Counted from the first letter of the stretch, positions 38,171 through 47,218 are shown. The stretch is 64,000 nucleotides of DNA from Streptomyces canus (GCF_041435015.1 NZ_CP107989.1:4712001-4776000); one strand, 5' to 3'. Numbers and translations are program-made. The notes: a model not told the origin generated them from the sequence alone.

Positions 38171-38998
38171 ATGGCCGCCGAAACCGTTCCTTCCCCCATC
38201 GCCCGCAAGGGGCTCGACGCCCAGGGCTACATCGAGCGCGAGGGCTCCCTCGTGCGGATCCCGCAGCCCTTTCGTCCCGCCGTCGCCGCAGCCCGCGCCC
38301 GGGTGCTGGACCTGTTCGGGCCGAGGCTGCACAGCGCGTACCTCTACGGCTCGATTCCGCGCGGCACCGCGCGTGTGGGCCGCAGCGACCTCGACCTCCT
38401 GCTCGCCCTGCGGGACGAACCGACCGACGCGGACCGGGCGGGCGTACAGGAGCTCGGGGCGGCACTCGACAAGGAGTTCCCGCAGATCGACGGCGTCGGA
38501 ACGCTGCTGTACGGCCGGGATCTCCTGCTGAGCGACCTGGAGCGGCACGACATGGGCTGGTTCGTGGCCTGCCTGTGCACCCCACTGCTCGGCGACGACC
38601 TGGCGGAGTACCTCCCCCGCTACCGCCCCGACGCCCTCCTGGCCCGCGAGACGAACGGCGACCTCGCCCTCCTGCTCCCCCGCTGGCGCGAACGGATCGA
38701 GGCGGCCGACTCCGACGAGACCCGGACCCGCCTCGTCCGCTTCATGTCCCGCCACCTGGTCCGCACCGCGTTCACCCTGGTCATGCCCCGCTGGAACGGC
38801 TGGACGAGCGACCTGGGAGAGATGGCGGAGGTCTTCGGCGCGTACTACCCGGAGCGCGCCGAGCAGCTACGGACGGCAGCCGCCCTGGGACACTCCCCGA
38901 CCGCGGACACGGCCGTACTGCGGACGTATGTCGACGATCTGGGCCCCTGGCTGGCGGACGAGTACACGCGCGTGCACGGCACGAAGACCCCTAGATGA
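38171..38998 (+). CDS. nucleotidyltransferase-domain protein
   Basis: A 275-residue protein with a polymerase-beta-like nucleotidyltransferase motif, YLYGSIPRGTARVGRSDLDLLLAL, split here by the Gly-Ser and the DxD pair that bind metal. A helical C-terminal half follows. It resembles minimal NTases and aminoglycoside-adenylyltransferase-like enzymes, but the substrate is unknown. No ribosome site is visible before ATG 38171, so translation may be leaderless. It is convergent with the MBL-fold gene and the two coding regions overlap by 8 bases. Confidence 0.8.
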   Translation: MAAETVPSPIARKGLDAQGYIEREGSLVRIPQPFRPAVAAARARVLDLFGPRLHSAYLYGSIPRGTARVGRSDLDLLLALRDEPTDADRAGVQELGAALDKEFPQIDGVGTLLYGRDLLLSDLERHDMGWFVACLCTPLLGDDLAEYLPRYRPDALLARETNGDLALLLPRWRERIEAADSDETRTRLVRFMSRHLVRTAFTLVMPRWNGWTSDLGEMAEVFGAYYPERAEQLRTAAALGHSPTADTAVLRTYVDDLGPWLADEYTRVHGTKTPR

Positions 38999-39842
38999 GC
39001 CCGTGCTCCTCCTGGATGAGCCCGTGCTCCTCCAGATATTCCAGCTGGGCCCGCACCGACAGCTCGGCGGCGGGCCAGAGCGCCCGGTTCACATCCGCGT
39101 ACACATGTTCTACGACGGCACCGGGCGTGCGGTATCCGTTCTCCACGGCCGTCTCGACCTGGGCGAGCCGATGGGCCCGGTGGGCGAGATAGAACTCGAC
39201 GACACCCTGGGCGTCCTCCAGGACGGGCCCGTGGCCCGGCAGGACGGTGTGGACGCCGTCGTCGACCGTCAGGGACCTCAGCCGCCGCAGCGAGTCCAGA
39301 TAGTCGCCCAGACGGCCGTCGGGATGGGCCACGACGGTCGTGCCGCGCCCCAGGACGGTGTCACCGGTCAGGACCGCCTGATCGGCCGGGAGATGGAAGC
39401 ACAGCGAGTCGGCGGTGTGCCCGGGAGTGGACACGACCCTGAGCTCCAGCCCTCCGACGCGCACCACGTTCCCGGCGCCGAGCCCTTCGTCCCCCAGCCG
39501 CAGCGCCGGGTCGAGGGCCCGCACCTTGGTGCCGGTCAGCTCGGCGAAGCGGGCGGCACCTTCGGCGTGGTCGGGGTGGCCGTGGGTGAGCAGGGTGAGG
39601 GCGACGCGCCTGCCTGCGGCCGCGGCCGTGTCGACGACCGCGCGGAGATGGCCCTCGTCGAGCGGACCGGGGTCGACGACGACCGCCAGCTCCGAATCCG
39701 GCTCCGACAGGATCCAGGTGTTGGTCCCGTCCAGGGTCATCGCGGAGGCGTTGGGCGCGAGGACGTTGACGGCCCGCGGGGTGGCGGGGCCCGAGAGGAC
39801 CCCGCCCCGCGGCTGGCCCGGGAGGGCTGCGGCGTCGGTCAT
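38991..39842 (-). CDS. metallo-beta-lactamase-fold hydrolase (LACTB2-like)
   Basis: A 283-residue MBL-fold hydrolase. Metal ligands: LTHGHPDHAEG, TPGHTADS, LTGDTVLG and LPGHGPV. A C-terminal winged-helix-like part (EVYADVN-type region, LWPAAELSVRAQLEYLEEHGL) is characteristic of LACTB2-type enzymes, which cleave RNA or thioesters. The last residues repeat EEHGLIQ / EEHGLI because of a 21-bp tandem duplication at the stop. Its start overlaps the upstream Nudix stop (ATGA), so the two are co-translated. Confidence 0.87.
   Translation of the reverse strand: MTDAAALPGQPRGGVLSGPATPRAVNVLAPNASAMTLDGTNTWILSEPDSELAVVVDPGPLDEGHLRAVVDTAAAAGRRVALTLLTHGHPDHAEGAARFAELTGTKVRALDPALRLGDEGLGAGNVVRVGGLELRVVSTPGHTADSLCFHLPADQAVLTGDTVLGRGTTVVAHPDGRLGDYLDSLRRLRSLTVDDGVHTVLPGHGPVLEDAQGVVEFYLAHRAHRLAQVETAVENGYRTPGAVVEHVYADVNRALWPAAELSVRAQLEYLEEHGLIQEEHGLI
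38994..39035. repeat. 21-bp tandem duplication at the end of the MBL-fold gene
   Basis: 38994-39014 and 39015-39035 are identical except for the bases at the ends. The duplication adds seven codons in frame to the minus-strand gene and lies where it overlaps the convergent gene. Confidence 0.85.
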
Positions 39843-40708
39843 GCGGAGGCTCCACCGGTCGGGATGTGTTTGGTGAACTCGTCGTGTCCCGGCCAGGAGA
39901 GCACGATCTCGCCGTCCACCAGCCGGGCCTGCGCGAGCACAGGGGTGAGGTCACGGTCGGGTGCGGCGGCGAGCGCGTCGGCGGCGGTGCCGTACCCGGT
40001 GAGCTGCCGCAGCGTGGCGATGGTGGGCGGCATCATGAGCAGCTCGCCCTTGTCGTAGCCGTCCGCCGCGTCCTGGGGCCGGATCCACACCGTGCGGTCG
40101 GCCTCCGTGGAGGCGTTGCGTGTGCGCTGTCCCTCGGGGAGGGCGGCGACGAAGAACCAGGTGTCGTAACGACGGGGTTCGAACTCGGGGGTGATCCAGC
40201 GGGTCCAGGCCCCGAGCAGATCCGACCGCAGGACCAGCCCCCGGCGCTCCAGGAACTCGGCGAAGGAGAGATCCCGGGCCACGAGAGCGGCACGGTCCGC
40301 CTCCCACTCGGCGCCCGTGGTGTCACCGACCACCGACTCGGGCGTCGGCCCGGCGAGCAGGACACCCGCCTCCTCGTACGTCTCCCGCACGGCCGCGCAG
40401 ACGATCGCCTGGGCCGTCGTCTCGTCCACCCCGAGCCGAGCCGCCCACCACGCGCGCGTGGGGCCCGCCCAGTGGATGTGGTGCTCGTCGTCACGGGGGT
40501 CGACTCCGCCGCCGGGATAGGCGTAGGCGCCTCCCGCGAAGGCCATGGAGGCCCGCCTGCGCAACATGTGCACAACGGTTCCGCTCGGCCCGTCCTTCAG
40601 CAGCATCACCGTGGCGGCGCGTCTGGGTGCGGCCGGCTGAAGCGAGCCGTCCGCGAGCGCGCGGATGCGGTCCGGCCATTCCGCTGGGTACCACTGCCCG
40701 TTTGCCAT
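39839..40708 (-). CDS. Nudix hydrolase (NUDT19-like)
   Basis: A 289-residue Nudix enzyme. YAYPGGGVDPRD and CAAVRETYEEAGVLL form a Nudix box with a long insertion between (about 35 residues), as in NUDT7/19-like CoA hydrolases. The downstream RYDTWFFVAALPEG and TVWIRPQDA fit the fold. It overlaps the MBL-fold gene as ATGA, which suggests that both act in one acyl-CoA or nucleotide clean-up step. It is the first gene of this pair, 199 bases from the ridA stop. Confidence 0.85.
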   Translation of the reverse strand: MANGQWYPAEWPDRIRALADGSLQPAAPRRAATVMLLKDGPSGTVVHMLRRRASMAFAGGAYAYPGGGVDPRDDEHHIHWAGPTRAWWAARLGVDETTAQAIVCAAVRETYEEAGVLLAGPTPESVVGDTTGAEWEADRAALVARDLSFAEFLERRGLVLRSDLLGAWTRWITPEFEPRRYDTWFFVAALPEGQRTRNASTEADRTVWIRPQDAADGYDKGELLMMPPTIATLRQLTGYGTAADALAAAPDRDLTPVLAQARLVDGEIVLSWPGHDEFTKHIPTGGASA

Positions 40709-40871
40709 GGGCGGAGGCTAACTCTTGGGGAGCGGATGTTCGAGGGCCGGGCGCCTGGCGGGGTGCCAGGTCAGGTGGTCGGACCAGCCGCACATGACCC
40801 ACGAACGGAACCGCAGGCGCTACGCGCACCCCCACCGAACCCGCAGCGCCCCCGCAGGCACCCGCAGCACC

Positions 40872-40909
40872 CCCACAGGCACCCACAGGCACCCACAGGC
40901 ACCCACATC
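40872..40909. repeat. 10-bp tandem repeat after ridA
   Basis: Three to four copies of ACCCACAGGC reach into the ridA stop codon at 40908. They are short and low-complexity and may be prone to slippage. Confidence 0.6.
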
Positions 40910-41378
40910 AAGCAGAAACCAGCTCCACCTGCACCTCGACCTCGACCGGAGCGTCCAGCGGCAGCACAGCGACACCCACCGCACTGCGCGCGTGCACGCC
41001 CTTGTCGCCCAGCACCTCGCCCAGCAGCTCACTCGCGCCGTTGATCACACCCGGCTGACCCGTGAAGTCCGAGGCCGACGCCACGAACCCCACGACCTTC
41101 ACCACGCGCGCGATCCGGTCAAGGTCACCCGCGACCGACTTCACCGCCGCCAGCGCGTTCAGCGCGCAGGTCCGGGCCAGCGCCTTCGCCTCCTCGGCCG
41201 TGACCTCCGCGCCCACCTTTCCGGTGACCGGAAGCTTGCCCTCGACCATGGGCAGCTGCCCCGAGGTGTACACGTACACACCGGACTGCACGGCCGGCTG
41301 ATACGCGGCCAGCGGCGGCACGACCGACGGCAGCGTCAGCCCCAGTTCCGCGAGCCGCGCCTCGACCGCGCCGCTCAC
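40908..41378 (-). CDS. RidA/YjgF-family protein
   Basis: A 156-residue RidA-like protein, which in this family removes reactive enamine or imine intermediates. YVYTSGQLPMVEGKL and the C-terminal APVEVEVQVELVSA match the family pattern. The sequence SVVPPLAAYQPAVQSGVYV near residue 20 fits the large-chain actinobacterial subgroup. GTG at 41378 overlaps the stop of the small upstream gene as GTGA. The longer frame to 41528 passes through that upstream gene and is not coding. Function beyond deamination clean-up cannot be assigned. Confidence 0.87.
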   Translation of the reverse strand: MSGAVEARLAELGLTLPSVVPPLAAYQPAVQSGVYVYTSGQLPMVEGKLPVTGKVGAEVTAEEAKALARTCALNALAAVKSVAGDLDRIARVVKVVGFVASASDFTGQPGVINGASELLGEVLGDKGVHARSAVGVAVLPLDAPVEVEVQVELVSA

Positions 41379-41539
41379 GCCGTCTTCTCCCGCTTCAGGT
41401 ACGCCACCAGCTGCTCGGGGTTGTTCGGCCCGGGCACGACCTGCACGAGCTCCCACCCGTCCTCGCCCCAGGTGTCCAGAATCTGCTTCGTGGCGTGGAC
41501 GAGCAGCGGCACGGTCGCGTATTCCCACTTCTTGGTCAT
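41375..41539 (-). CDS. small DUF4177-type protein
   Basis: A 54-residue gene, short and easily missed. The product begins MTKKWEYATVPLLVHATK and contains LDTWGEDGWELVQVVPG, the core signature of the DUF4177 family. The stop overlaps the ridA GTG start (GTGA), which supports translational coupling and confirms both starts. The function is unknown. It is the first gene before ridA and is divergent from the first ArsA-like ATPase gene (118-base gap). Confidence 0.85.
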   Translation of the reverse strand: MTKKWEYATVPLLVHATKQILDTWGEDGWELVQVVPGPNNPEQLVAYLKREKTA

Positions 41540-41657
41540 GCGGCCGACTTTAGCCGCTGCTCACCGCCGGCTTTCAGCCGCTGCTCGCCCACAGCCCGTG
41601 CCGCGTTATCCACAGCCTCCTGCTTAGCTTCGCCGCGGACTGGTTACGCTCGAATAC

Positions 41658-42635
41658 GTGAGCAGGCTCCAGGTCGTCAGCGGCAAGGGCGGGACCGGAA
41701 AGACCACGGTCGCCGCAACCCTCGCGCTGGCCCTCGCCACCGAGGGGAAGCGGACGCTTCTCGTCGAGGTAGAGGGCCGCCAGGGAATCGCGCAGCTCTT
41801 CGAAACCGAGGCGCTGCCCTACGAGGAGCGGAAGATCGCCGTCGCTCCGGGGGGCGGGGAGGTGTACGCACTGGCCATCGACCCCGAACTGGCCCTTCTG
41901 GACTACCTCCAGATGTTCTACAAACTCGGCGGGGCGGGGCGCGCCCTGAAGAAGCTCGGCGCCATCGACTTCGCGACCACCATCGCGCCCGGCCTCAGAG
42001 ACGTGCTCCTGACGGGCAAGGCGTGCGAGGCGGTCCGCCGCAAGGACAAGTCCGGCCGCTTCGCCTACGACTACGTCGTGATGGACGCGCCCCCCACCGG
42101 CCGTATCACCCGCTTCCTGAACGTCAACGACGAGGTCGCGGGGCTCGCCAAGATCGGCCCGATACACAATCAGGCGCAGGCCGTGATGCGGGTGCTGAAG
42201 TCCAAGGAGACGGCCGTCCATCTGGTGACGCTCCTGGAGGAGATGCCGGTGCAGGAGACCGCGGACGGCATCGCCGAGTTGAGGGCCGCAAACCTCCCCG
42301 TGGGCCGGATCGTCGTGAACATGGTGCGCCCGGAGGTGTTGGACGGCACCGACCTGGAACTCGTACGGAGCGCACAGCGTTCAGCCGTGGCGAAGGCGCT
42401 GTCCTCGGCCGGACTCGGCGGCGCCCGTCGCGGGGGCAACGCCGAGAAGCTGGTCGATCCGCTGATCCAGCAGGCCGAGGAGTACGCCGAGCGGTACGAC
42501 CTGGAGCACGAACAGCGCTCGGCCCTCGGCGAACTGGGGCTGCCGCTGCACGAACTGCCCTTGCTGACCGAGGGCATGGACCTGGCGGGTCTGTACGAAC
42601 TGGCCACAGAGCTGCGGAAGCAGGGGATGTCATGA
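41658..42635 (+). CDS. Get3/ArsA-like ATPase, first of a pair
   Basis: A 325-residue P-loop ATPase. The deviant Walker A is VSGKGGTGKTT, followed by LLVEVEGRQG and YVVMDAPPTGRITRFL (A-loop/switch-like). It corresponds to the mycobacterial Rv3679-type gene, a Get3-like protein. GTG at 41658 has no ribosome site, and TACGCT lies about 8 bases upstream as a possible -10, so the mRNA may be leaderless. Its stop overlaps the next gene (ATGA). It should form a complex with the second ATPase. Confidence 0.87.
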   Translation: MSRLQVVSGKGGTGKTTVAATLALALATEGKRTLLVEVEGRQGIAQLFETEALPYEERKIAVAPGGGEVYALAIDPELALLDYLQMFYKLGGAGRALKKLGAIDFATTIAPGLRDVLLTGKACEAVRRKDKSGRFAYDYVVMDAPPTGRITRFLNVNDEVAGLAKIGPIHNQAQAVMRVLKSKETAVHLVTLLEEMPVQETADGIAELRAANLPVGRIVVNMVRPEVLDGTDLELVRSAQRSAVAKALSSAGLGGARRGGNAEKLVDPLIQQAEEYAERYDLEHEQRSALGELGLPLHELPLLTEGMDLAGLYELATELRKQGMS

Positions 42636-44029
42636 GCCCGGACGCCGACGCGCACGACCGGCACCGCCGTCTTTCTCCCGCCCCCGTGCTCGATCTCGAT
42701 CCGCTGATCGACGATCCGGGCACCCGCATCGTGGTCTGCTGCGGCTCGGGAGGCGTCGGAAAGACCACGACCGCGGCGGCTCTCGGCCTGCGAGCCGCCG
42801 AGCGGGGCCGCAAGGTCGTCGTGCTCACCATCGACCCGGCCCGTCGGCTCGCCCAGTCGATGGGCATCGACTCGCTGGACAACGTCCCACGCCGGGTGAA
42901 GGGGCTCGACGACTCCGCGAGCGGCGAGTTGCACGCGATGATGCTCGACATGAAGCGCACCTTCGACGAGATCGTCGAGGCGCACGCGGACGCCGAGCGG
43001 GCGGCCACGATCCTGAACAACCCCTTCTACCAGTCGCTCTCGGCCGGCTTCGCGGGCACGCAGGAGTACATGGCGATGGAGAAGCTCGGGCAGTTGCGGG
43101 CCCGCGACGAGTGGGACCTGATCGTCGTCGACACACCCCCCTCCCGCTCCGCCCTCGACTTCCTGGACGCGCCCAAGCGGCTCGGTTCCTTCCTCGACGG
43201 AAGGCTCATCCGGCTGCTCACCGCCCCGGCCAAGCTCGGCGGACGGGCGGGGATGAAGTTCCTGAACGTCGGGATGTCGATGATGACCGGCACTCTCGGC
43301 AAACTTCTGGGCGGTCAACTCCTCAAGGACGTCCAGACGTTCGTGGCCGCGATGGACACGACCTTCGGCGGGTTCCGCACGCGCGCGGACGCGACGTACA
43401 AACTGCTCCAGGCCCCCGGGACGGCGTTCCTGGTGGTCGCGGCCCCGGAGCGGGACGCGCTGCGCGAGGCCGCGTACTTCGTGGAGCGGCTGGCCGCGGA
43501 GGACATGCCGCTCGCCGGTCTGGTGCTCAACCGGGTCCACGGCAGCGGCGCCGACCGGCTCTCGGCCCAGCGGGCGCTCGCCGCCGCGGAAAATCTCGAG
43601 GCCGCGGAAAATCTTGAAGAGCCCCGCATTGTCGATCAGGAGGGCGGGAAAGCTGGACTTCGTAACTCTCCCGACACGTACGGCAGTTCAGAATCTCCCG
43701 CTTCCGAGGCACCGGCTCCTGACGAAGGCTCCCCCGCCGACCCGAAGAACCCGAGCTCGGAGCGCACGGAGAAGGGGCGGTCCGCCGACCCCGCTGACCG
43801 GTCCGTCGACCAGCTCACCGCAGGCCTGCTGAGACTGCATGCCGACCGTATGCAACTGCTCTCCCGCGAGCAGCGCACGCGTGACCGCTTCACCGCGCTC
43901 CACCCCGAGGTGGCGGTGGCCGAAGTGGCCGCGCTGCCCGGCGATGTGCACGACCTCGCGGGGCTGCGGAACATCGGAAACCGGCTCGCGGCCGGACGGC
44001 CGGAGCTGCCCGAGGCTGCCGTGGACTGA
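42632..44029 (+). CDS. Get3/ArsA-like ATPase, second of a pair
   Basis: A 465-residue partner ATPase. Walker A is CCGSGGVGKTTTAAALG, then IDPARRLAQSMG, and WDLIVVDTPPSRSALDFL. The family is the Rv3680-like half of the pair. Near residues 320-395 is an insert of low GC relative to the neighbours: the segment AAENLE is duplicated, followed by a Ser/Pro/Glu-rich linker. The C-terminal 70 residues (LRLHADRMQLLSREQRTRDRFTALHP) resume the conserved part. The start ATG 42632 overlaps the first ATPase stop, so the two are coupled. Confidence 0.87.
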   Translation: MSPDADAHDRHRRLSPAPVLDLDPLIDDPGTRIVVCCGSGGVGKTTTAAALGLRAAERGRKVVVLTIDPARRLAQSMGIDSLDNVPRRVKGLDDSASGELHAMMLDMKRTFDEIVEAHADAERAATILNNPFYQSLSAGFAGTQEYMAMEKLGQLRARDEWDLIVVDTPPSRSALDFLDAPKRLGSFLDGRLIRLLTAPAKLGGRAGMKFLNVGMSMMTGTLGKLLGGQLLKDVQTFVAAMDTTFGGFRTRADATYKLLQAPGTAFLVVAAPERDALREAAYFVERLAAEDMPLAGLVLNRVHGSGADRLSAQRALAAAENLEAAENLEEPRIVDQEGGKAGLRNSPDTYGSSESPASEAPAPDEGSPADPKNPSSERTEKGRSADPADRSVDQLTAGLLRLHADRMQLLSREQRTRDRFTALHPEVAVAEVAALPGDVHDLAGLRNIGNRLAAGRPELPEAAVD

Positions 44030-44058
44030 TCCGAGGACCGACCCGAGGGGTGTCCTCC

Positions 44059-44397
44059 TCAGCTCACCGCCGCGTAGGTCTCGTAGAGTTCGTCGTCCTC
44101 GAGGGGCAGGATGCCGACGCCCCTCTCGTACTCCGTGCGCGCGGTCTCCAGCAGCCTGCGCCACGAAGTGACGGTCGGCCGCCGGCGCAGCAGTGCGCGG
44201 CGCTCGCGCTCCGTCATGCCTCCCCACACGCCGAACTCGACGCGGTTGTCCAGCGCATCGGCGAGGCACTCCGTGCGCACCGGACATCCGGTGCACACTG
44301 CCTTCGCCCGGTTCTGCGCTGCTCCTTGAACGAACAGTTCATCCGGATCGGTAGTGCGGCAGGCCGCCTGCGCACTCCAGTCGACTACCCAGCCCAT
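44059..44397 (-). CDS. wblA: WhiB-like regulator WblA
   Basis: A 112-residue [4Fe-4S] WhiB-like transcription factor, closely matching S. coelicolor WblA from memory. Four cysteines: ACRTTD, CTGC and TEC. The G(V/I)WGG motif (VEFGVWGGMTERERRALLRRRP) links to the basic DNA-binding region. In Streptomyces WblA represses antibiotic production and is needed for normal sporulation. ATG at 44397 (MGWVVDWSAQ) is chosen; the longer frame to 44454 lacks conserved sequence. It is convergent with the ATPase pair and divergent from the penicillin-binding protein gene. Confidence 0.95.
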   Translation of the reverse strand: MGWVVDWSAQAACRTTDPDELFVQGAAQNRAKAVCTGCPVRTECLADALDNRVEFGVWGGMTERERRALLRRRPTVTSWRRLLETARTEYERGVGILPLEDDELYETYAAVS

Positions 44398-44904
44398 ACC
44401 GGCGCCGTCCTCTCCCGAATCGAGGCTCCCCCACGGCGGCAGCGGCATATTCACCGCCGCCAGTTGAGGACGTTACGGAAGGGAGGCACAGCGCAACACC
44501 CCCTTCGGGCCCAATCTTGAATGGCCCGAACGGACTATGCGTAAGCGGCAGATCACCCGGGGGAGTGAGCCCGCGACATACATGACTATCCCGGCAAACC
44601 AGGACACTTGTCTTGCGTCACAACGGGCACCTGATGACACACGAGGCGGATTCGGACACGCCCCCACCAAAAAAGTTGGGGAACCTCCGGAACGATTCGG
44701 GGTCGCCGGACGTATTGATACGTGGCCCTACTGCTGTGACAGTTGAGAGCAGCTTAGGCCAAGGCCTGTGCGCGTGTCCGGCGAATGAGAAGGTAGGCGC
44801 TCCTGTCGCCATGCCCGCTCCGACGCGGTCGTGCCCGCTTCCGTCGCCATGCCGTGACACGGGCTCCCTCTGAACGCTCATGAGTACGGATTAGGCTGCC
44901 CTCT
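44398..44904. other. 507-base regulatory region between wblA and the penicillin-binding protein gene
   Basis: Divergent region that must hold the wblA and pbp promoters. It contains the perfect inverted repeat ACGTAT-TG-ATACGT at 44710-44723. Near the pbp start, TAGGCT lies about 8 bases before the ATG. No gene is visible, though short open frames exist. wblA is known to be heavily regulated, so several operators are expected. Confidence 0.6.
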
Positions 44905-47181
44905 ATGTCGAAGAAGCGCTCGGGCGGCGGTCTGTCGCCCACGCAGCAGGCCGCCAAGTTCCTCGGTGTCAGTGTTCTCGCGGGAGCGGTGATGGCCGGC
45001 ATCGCGCTGCCCGCGGCCGGCGCGCTGGGGCTCGCGGCCAAGGGGTCGGTGGAGAGTTTCGACGAACTCCCGACGAACCTGAAGTCCCCGCCGCTGAGCC
45101 AGCGCACCACGATCCTCGACAGCCAGGGCGGCACCATCGCCACGGTGTACTCGCGCGACCGCACGGTGGTCGACCTCAAGAACATCTCGCCGTACATGCA
45201 GAAGGCGATCGTCGCGATCGAGGACTCGCGCTTCTACCAGCACGGCGCGGTCGACCTGAAGGGCGTCCTGCGCGCGCTCAACAAGAACGCCCAGAGCGGC
45301 GGCGTCTCCCAGGGCGCCTCCACGCTGACGCAGCAGCTCGTGAAGAACGTCGCGGTGGAGGAAGCCGGTGACGACCCGACGAAGGTCGCCCAGGCCACCC
45401 AGCAGACCATCGGCCGCAAGATCCGCGAGCTGAAGTACGCGATCCAGCTCGAAGAGGAACTCGGCAAGAAGAAGATCCTCGAGAACTACCTCAACATCAC
45501 CTTCTTCGGCCAGCAGGCCTACGGCGTCGAGGCCGCCTCCCAGCGCTACTTCTCCACGCACGCCAAGGACCTCAACCTCGAGCAGTCGGCCCTGCTCGCG
45601 GGCATTGTCCAGTCCCCGAGCCGCTACGACCCCGTCAACGACGAGGCCGAGGCGACCAAGCGGCGCAACACCGTGCTCCAGCGCATGGCCGAGGTCGGTG
45701 ACGTCCCCCAGGCGGAGGCGGACAAGGCCAAGGAGCAGCCGCTGGGCCTCAAGGTCAGCAAGCCCAAGAACGGCTGCATCACGGCGGTCAAGGGCGCGGG
45801 CTTCTTCTGCGACTACGTCCGTGAGGTCTTCCTGACCGATCCGGTCTTCGGCAAGACCAAGGAGGCCCGGGCCAAGGTCTGGAACCAGGGCGGTCTGACG
45901 ATCAAGACCACGATGGACCCGCAGGCCCAGAAGTCGGCCCAGAACTCCATCAAGGAGCACGTCTACCAGAGCGACGACGTGGCCACCGCCGCGACCATCG
46001 TCCAGCCCGGCACCGGCAAGATCCTGGCGATGGGCCAGTCGCGGCCGTACGGCATCAACAACAAGAAGAACGAGACGACGCTCAACCTCTCGGTCAACGC
46101 GTCCATGGGCGGCGGGGCCGGATACCAGCCCGGTTCGACGTTCAAGCCGATCGTGGCCGCGGCCGCCATCGAGGGCGGTATGCCGGCGACGAAGATGTAC
46201 CCCTCGCCGTACAAGATGGACTACCCGGCCCCGGTCCAGGAGTGCAACGGCAAGACCTGGAACGAGAAGGGCGTCCCGGTCACCAACGAGAACACCTCCG
46301 AGGTCGGCCCGTACGACATGAAGACCGCGACCGCCAAGTCGGTCAACACCTACTACGTGTCGTTGATCAGCGACATCGGTATCTGCCCGGTGACGGAGAT
46401 GGCCGCGAAGATGGGCGTGGCGCGCGCCGACGGCGGCAAGATGCAGCAGGCCCCGTCGATCGCCCTGGGCACCCAGGAGATGTCGCCGCTGACCATGGCG
46501 AACGCGTACGCGACCTTCGCCTCGCGCGGCATGTACTGCACCCCGGTCGCCATCGAGTCGATCACCCAGCGGGTCGGCGAGCAGTCGAAGTCCCTCCAGG
46601 TGCCGAAGTCGACCTGCTCGCGGGCGATGTCGGAGAACACCGCGGACACGATCAACACGCTCCTCAAGGGCGTGGTCGAGGACGGCACGGGCTCGGAGGC
46701 GGGCCTCGGCGGCGGCCGTGCCAGCGCCGGCAAGACCGGTACGACCGACGAGCGCTACGCGGCCTGGTTCGTGGGCTACACGCCGAACATGGCCGGCGCG
46801 GTGTGGGTCGGCGACCCCGCGCACAAGCGCAAGATGCAGAACATCACCATCGGCGGCGTGTACAACGAAAAGGTGTTCGGTGGCAAGGTCCCCGGCCCGA
46901 TCTGGCGCGACATGATGAGCGGCGCGCTGGAGGGCAAGGACGCCCCCAACTTCAACCTCGTCTACATCCCGGACCCGCCGAAGGAAAAGGGCGACGGCAA
47001 CGACAACGGTGACAACCGCGGGAACGACAACGGCGGCAACGACAACGGTGGGAACGACGGCGGCGACGGCAACACCACCTTCCCGACGCCGACCTTCTCC
47101 ATCCCGGAGAACTTCATCCAGGGCACGAGCAACGGGAACGGCAACGGGGGCGGGGGCGGGGGCGGGGGCGGGCGCGGCTGA
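44905..47181 (+). CDS. class A penicillin-binding protein (glycosyltransferase/transpeptidase)
   Basis: A 758-residue bifunctional peptidoglycan synthase. One N-terminal membrane helix (about 15-38). The GT51 domain shows EDSRFYQHGAVD near residue 105 and GASTLTQQLVKN. The transpeptidase has STFK at Ser411, SVN in KSVNTYYVS, and KTGT at Lys610. The C-terminus is an Asn/Gly/Asp-rich low-complexity tail ending in a polyglycine run. ATG at 44905 has a poor ribosome site, and a short leader is possible. A 14-bp tandem duplication lies at 47188-47215, just after the stop. Confidence 0.93.
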   Translation: MSKKRSGGGLSPTQQAAKFLGVSVLAGAVMAGIALPAAGALGLAAKGSVESFDELPTNLKSPPLSQRTTILDSQGGTIATVYSRDRTVVDLKNISPYMQKAIVAIEDSRFYQHGAVDLKGVLRALNKNAQSGGVSQGASTLTQQLVKNVAVEEAGDDPTKVAQATQQTIGRKIRELKYAIQLEEELGKKKILENYLNITFFGQQAYGVEAASQRYFSTHAKDLNLEQSALLAGIVQSPSRYDPVNDEAEATKRRNTVLQRMAEVGDVPQAEADKAKEQPLGLKVSKPKNGCITAVKGAGFFCDYVREVFLTDPVFGKTKEARAKVWNQGGLTIKTTMDPQAQKSAQNSIKEHVYQSDDVATAATIVQPGTGKILAMGQSRPYGINNKKNETTLNLSVNASMGGGAGYQPGSTFKPIVAAAAIEGGMPATKMYPSPYKMDYPAPVQECNGKTWNEKGVPVTNENTSEVGPYDMKTATAKSVNTYYVSLISDIGICPVTEMAAKMGVARADGGKMQQAPSIALGTQEMSPLTMANAYATFASRGMYCTPVAIESITQRVGEQSKSLQVPKSTCSRAMSENTADTINTLLKGVVEDGTGSEAGLGGGRASAGKTGTTDERYAAWFVGYTPNMAGAVWVGDPAHKRKMQNITIGGVYNEKVFGGKVPGPIWRDMMSGALEGKDAPNFNLVYIPDPPKEKGDGNDNGDNRGNDNGGNDNGGNDGGDGNTTFPTPTFSIPENFIQGTSNGNGNGGGGGGGGGRG

Positions 47182-47218
47182 CGCCCGGAGGCGTACAGAT
47201 TGAGGCGTACAGATTGAT

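Noticed and set aside
44537..44746. Small plus-strand frame between wblA and pbp
   Set aside because: No ribosome site, no recognisable content, and it lies in a region expected to be regulatory.
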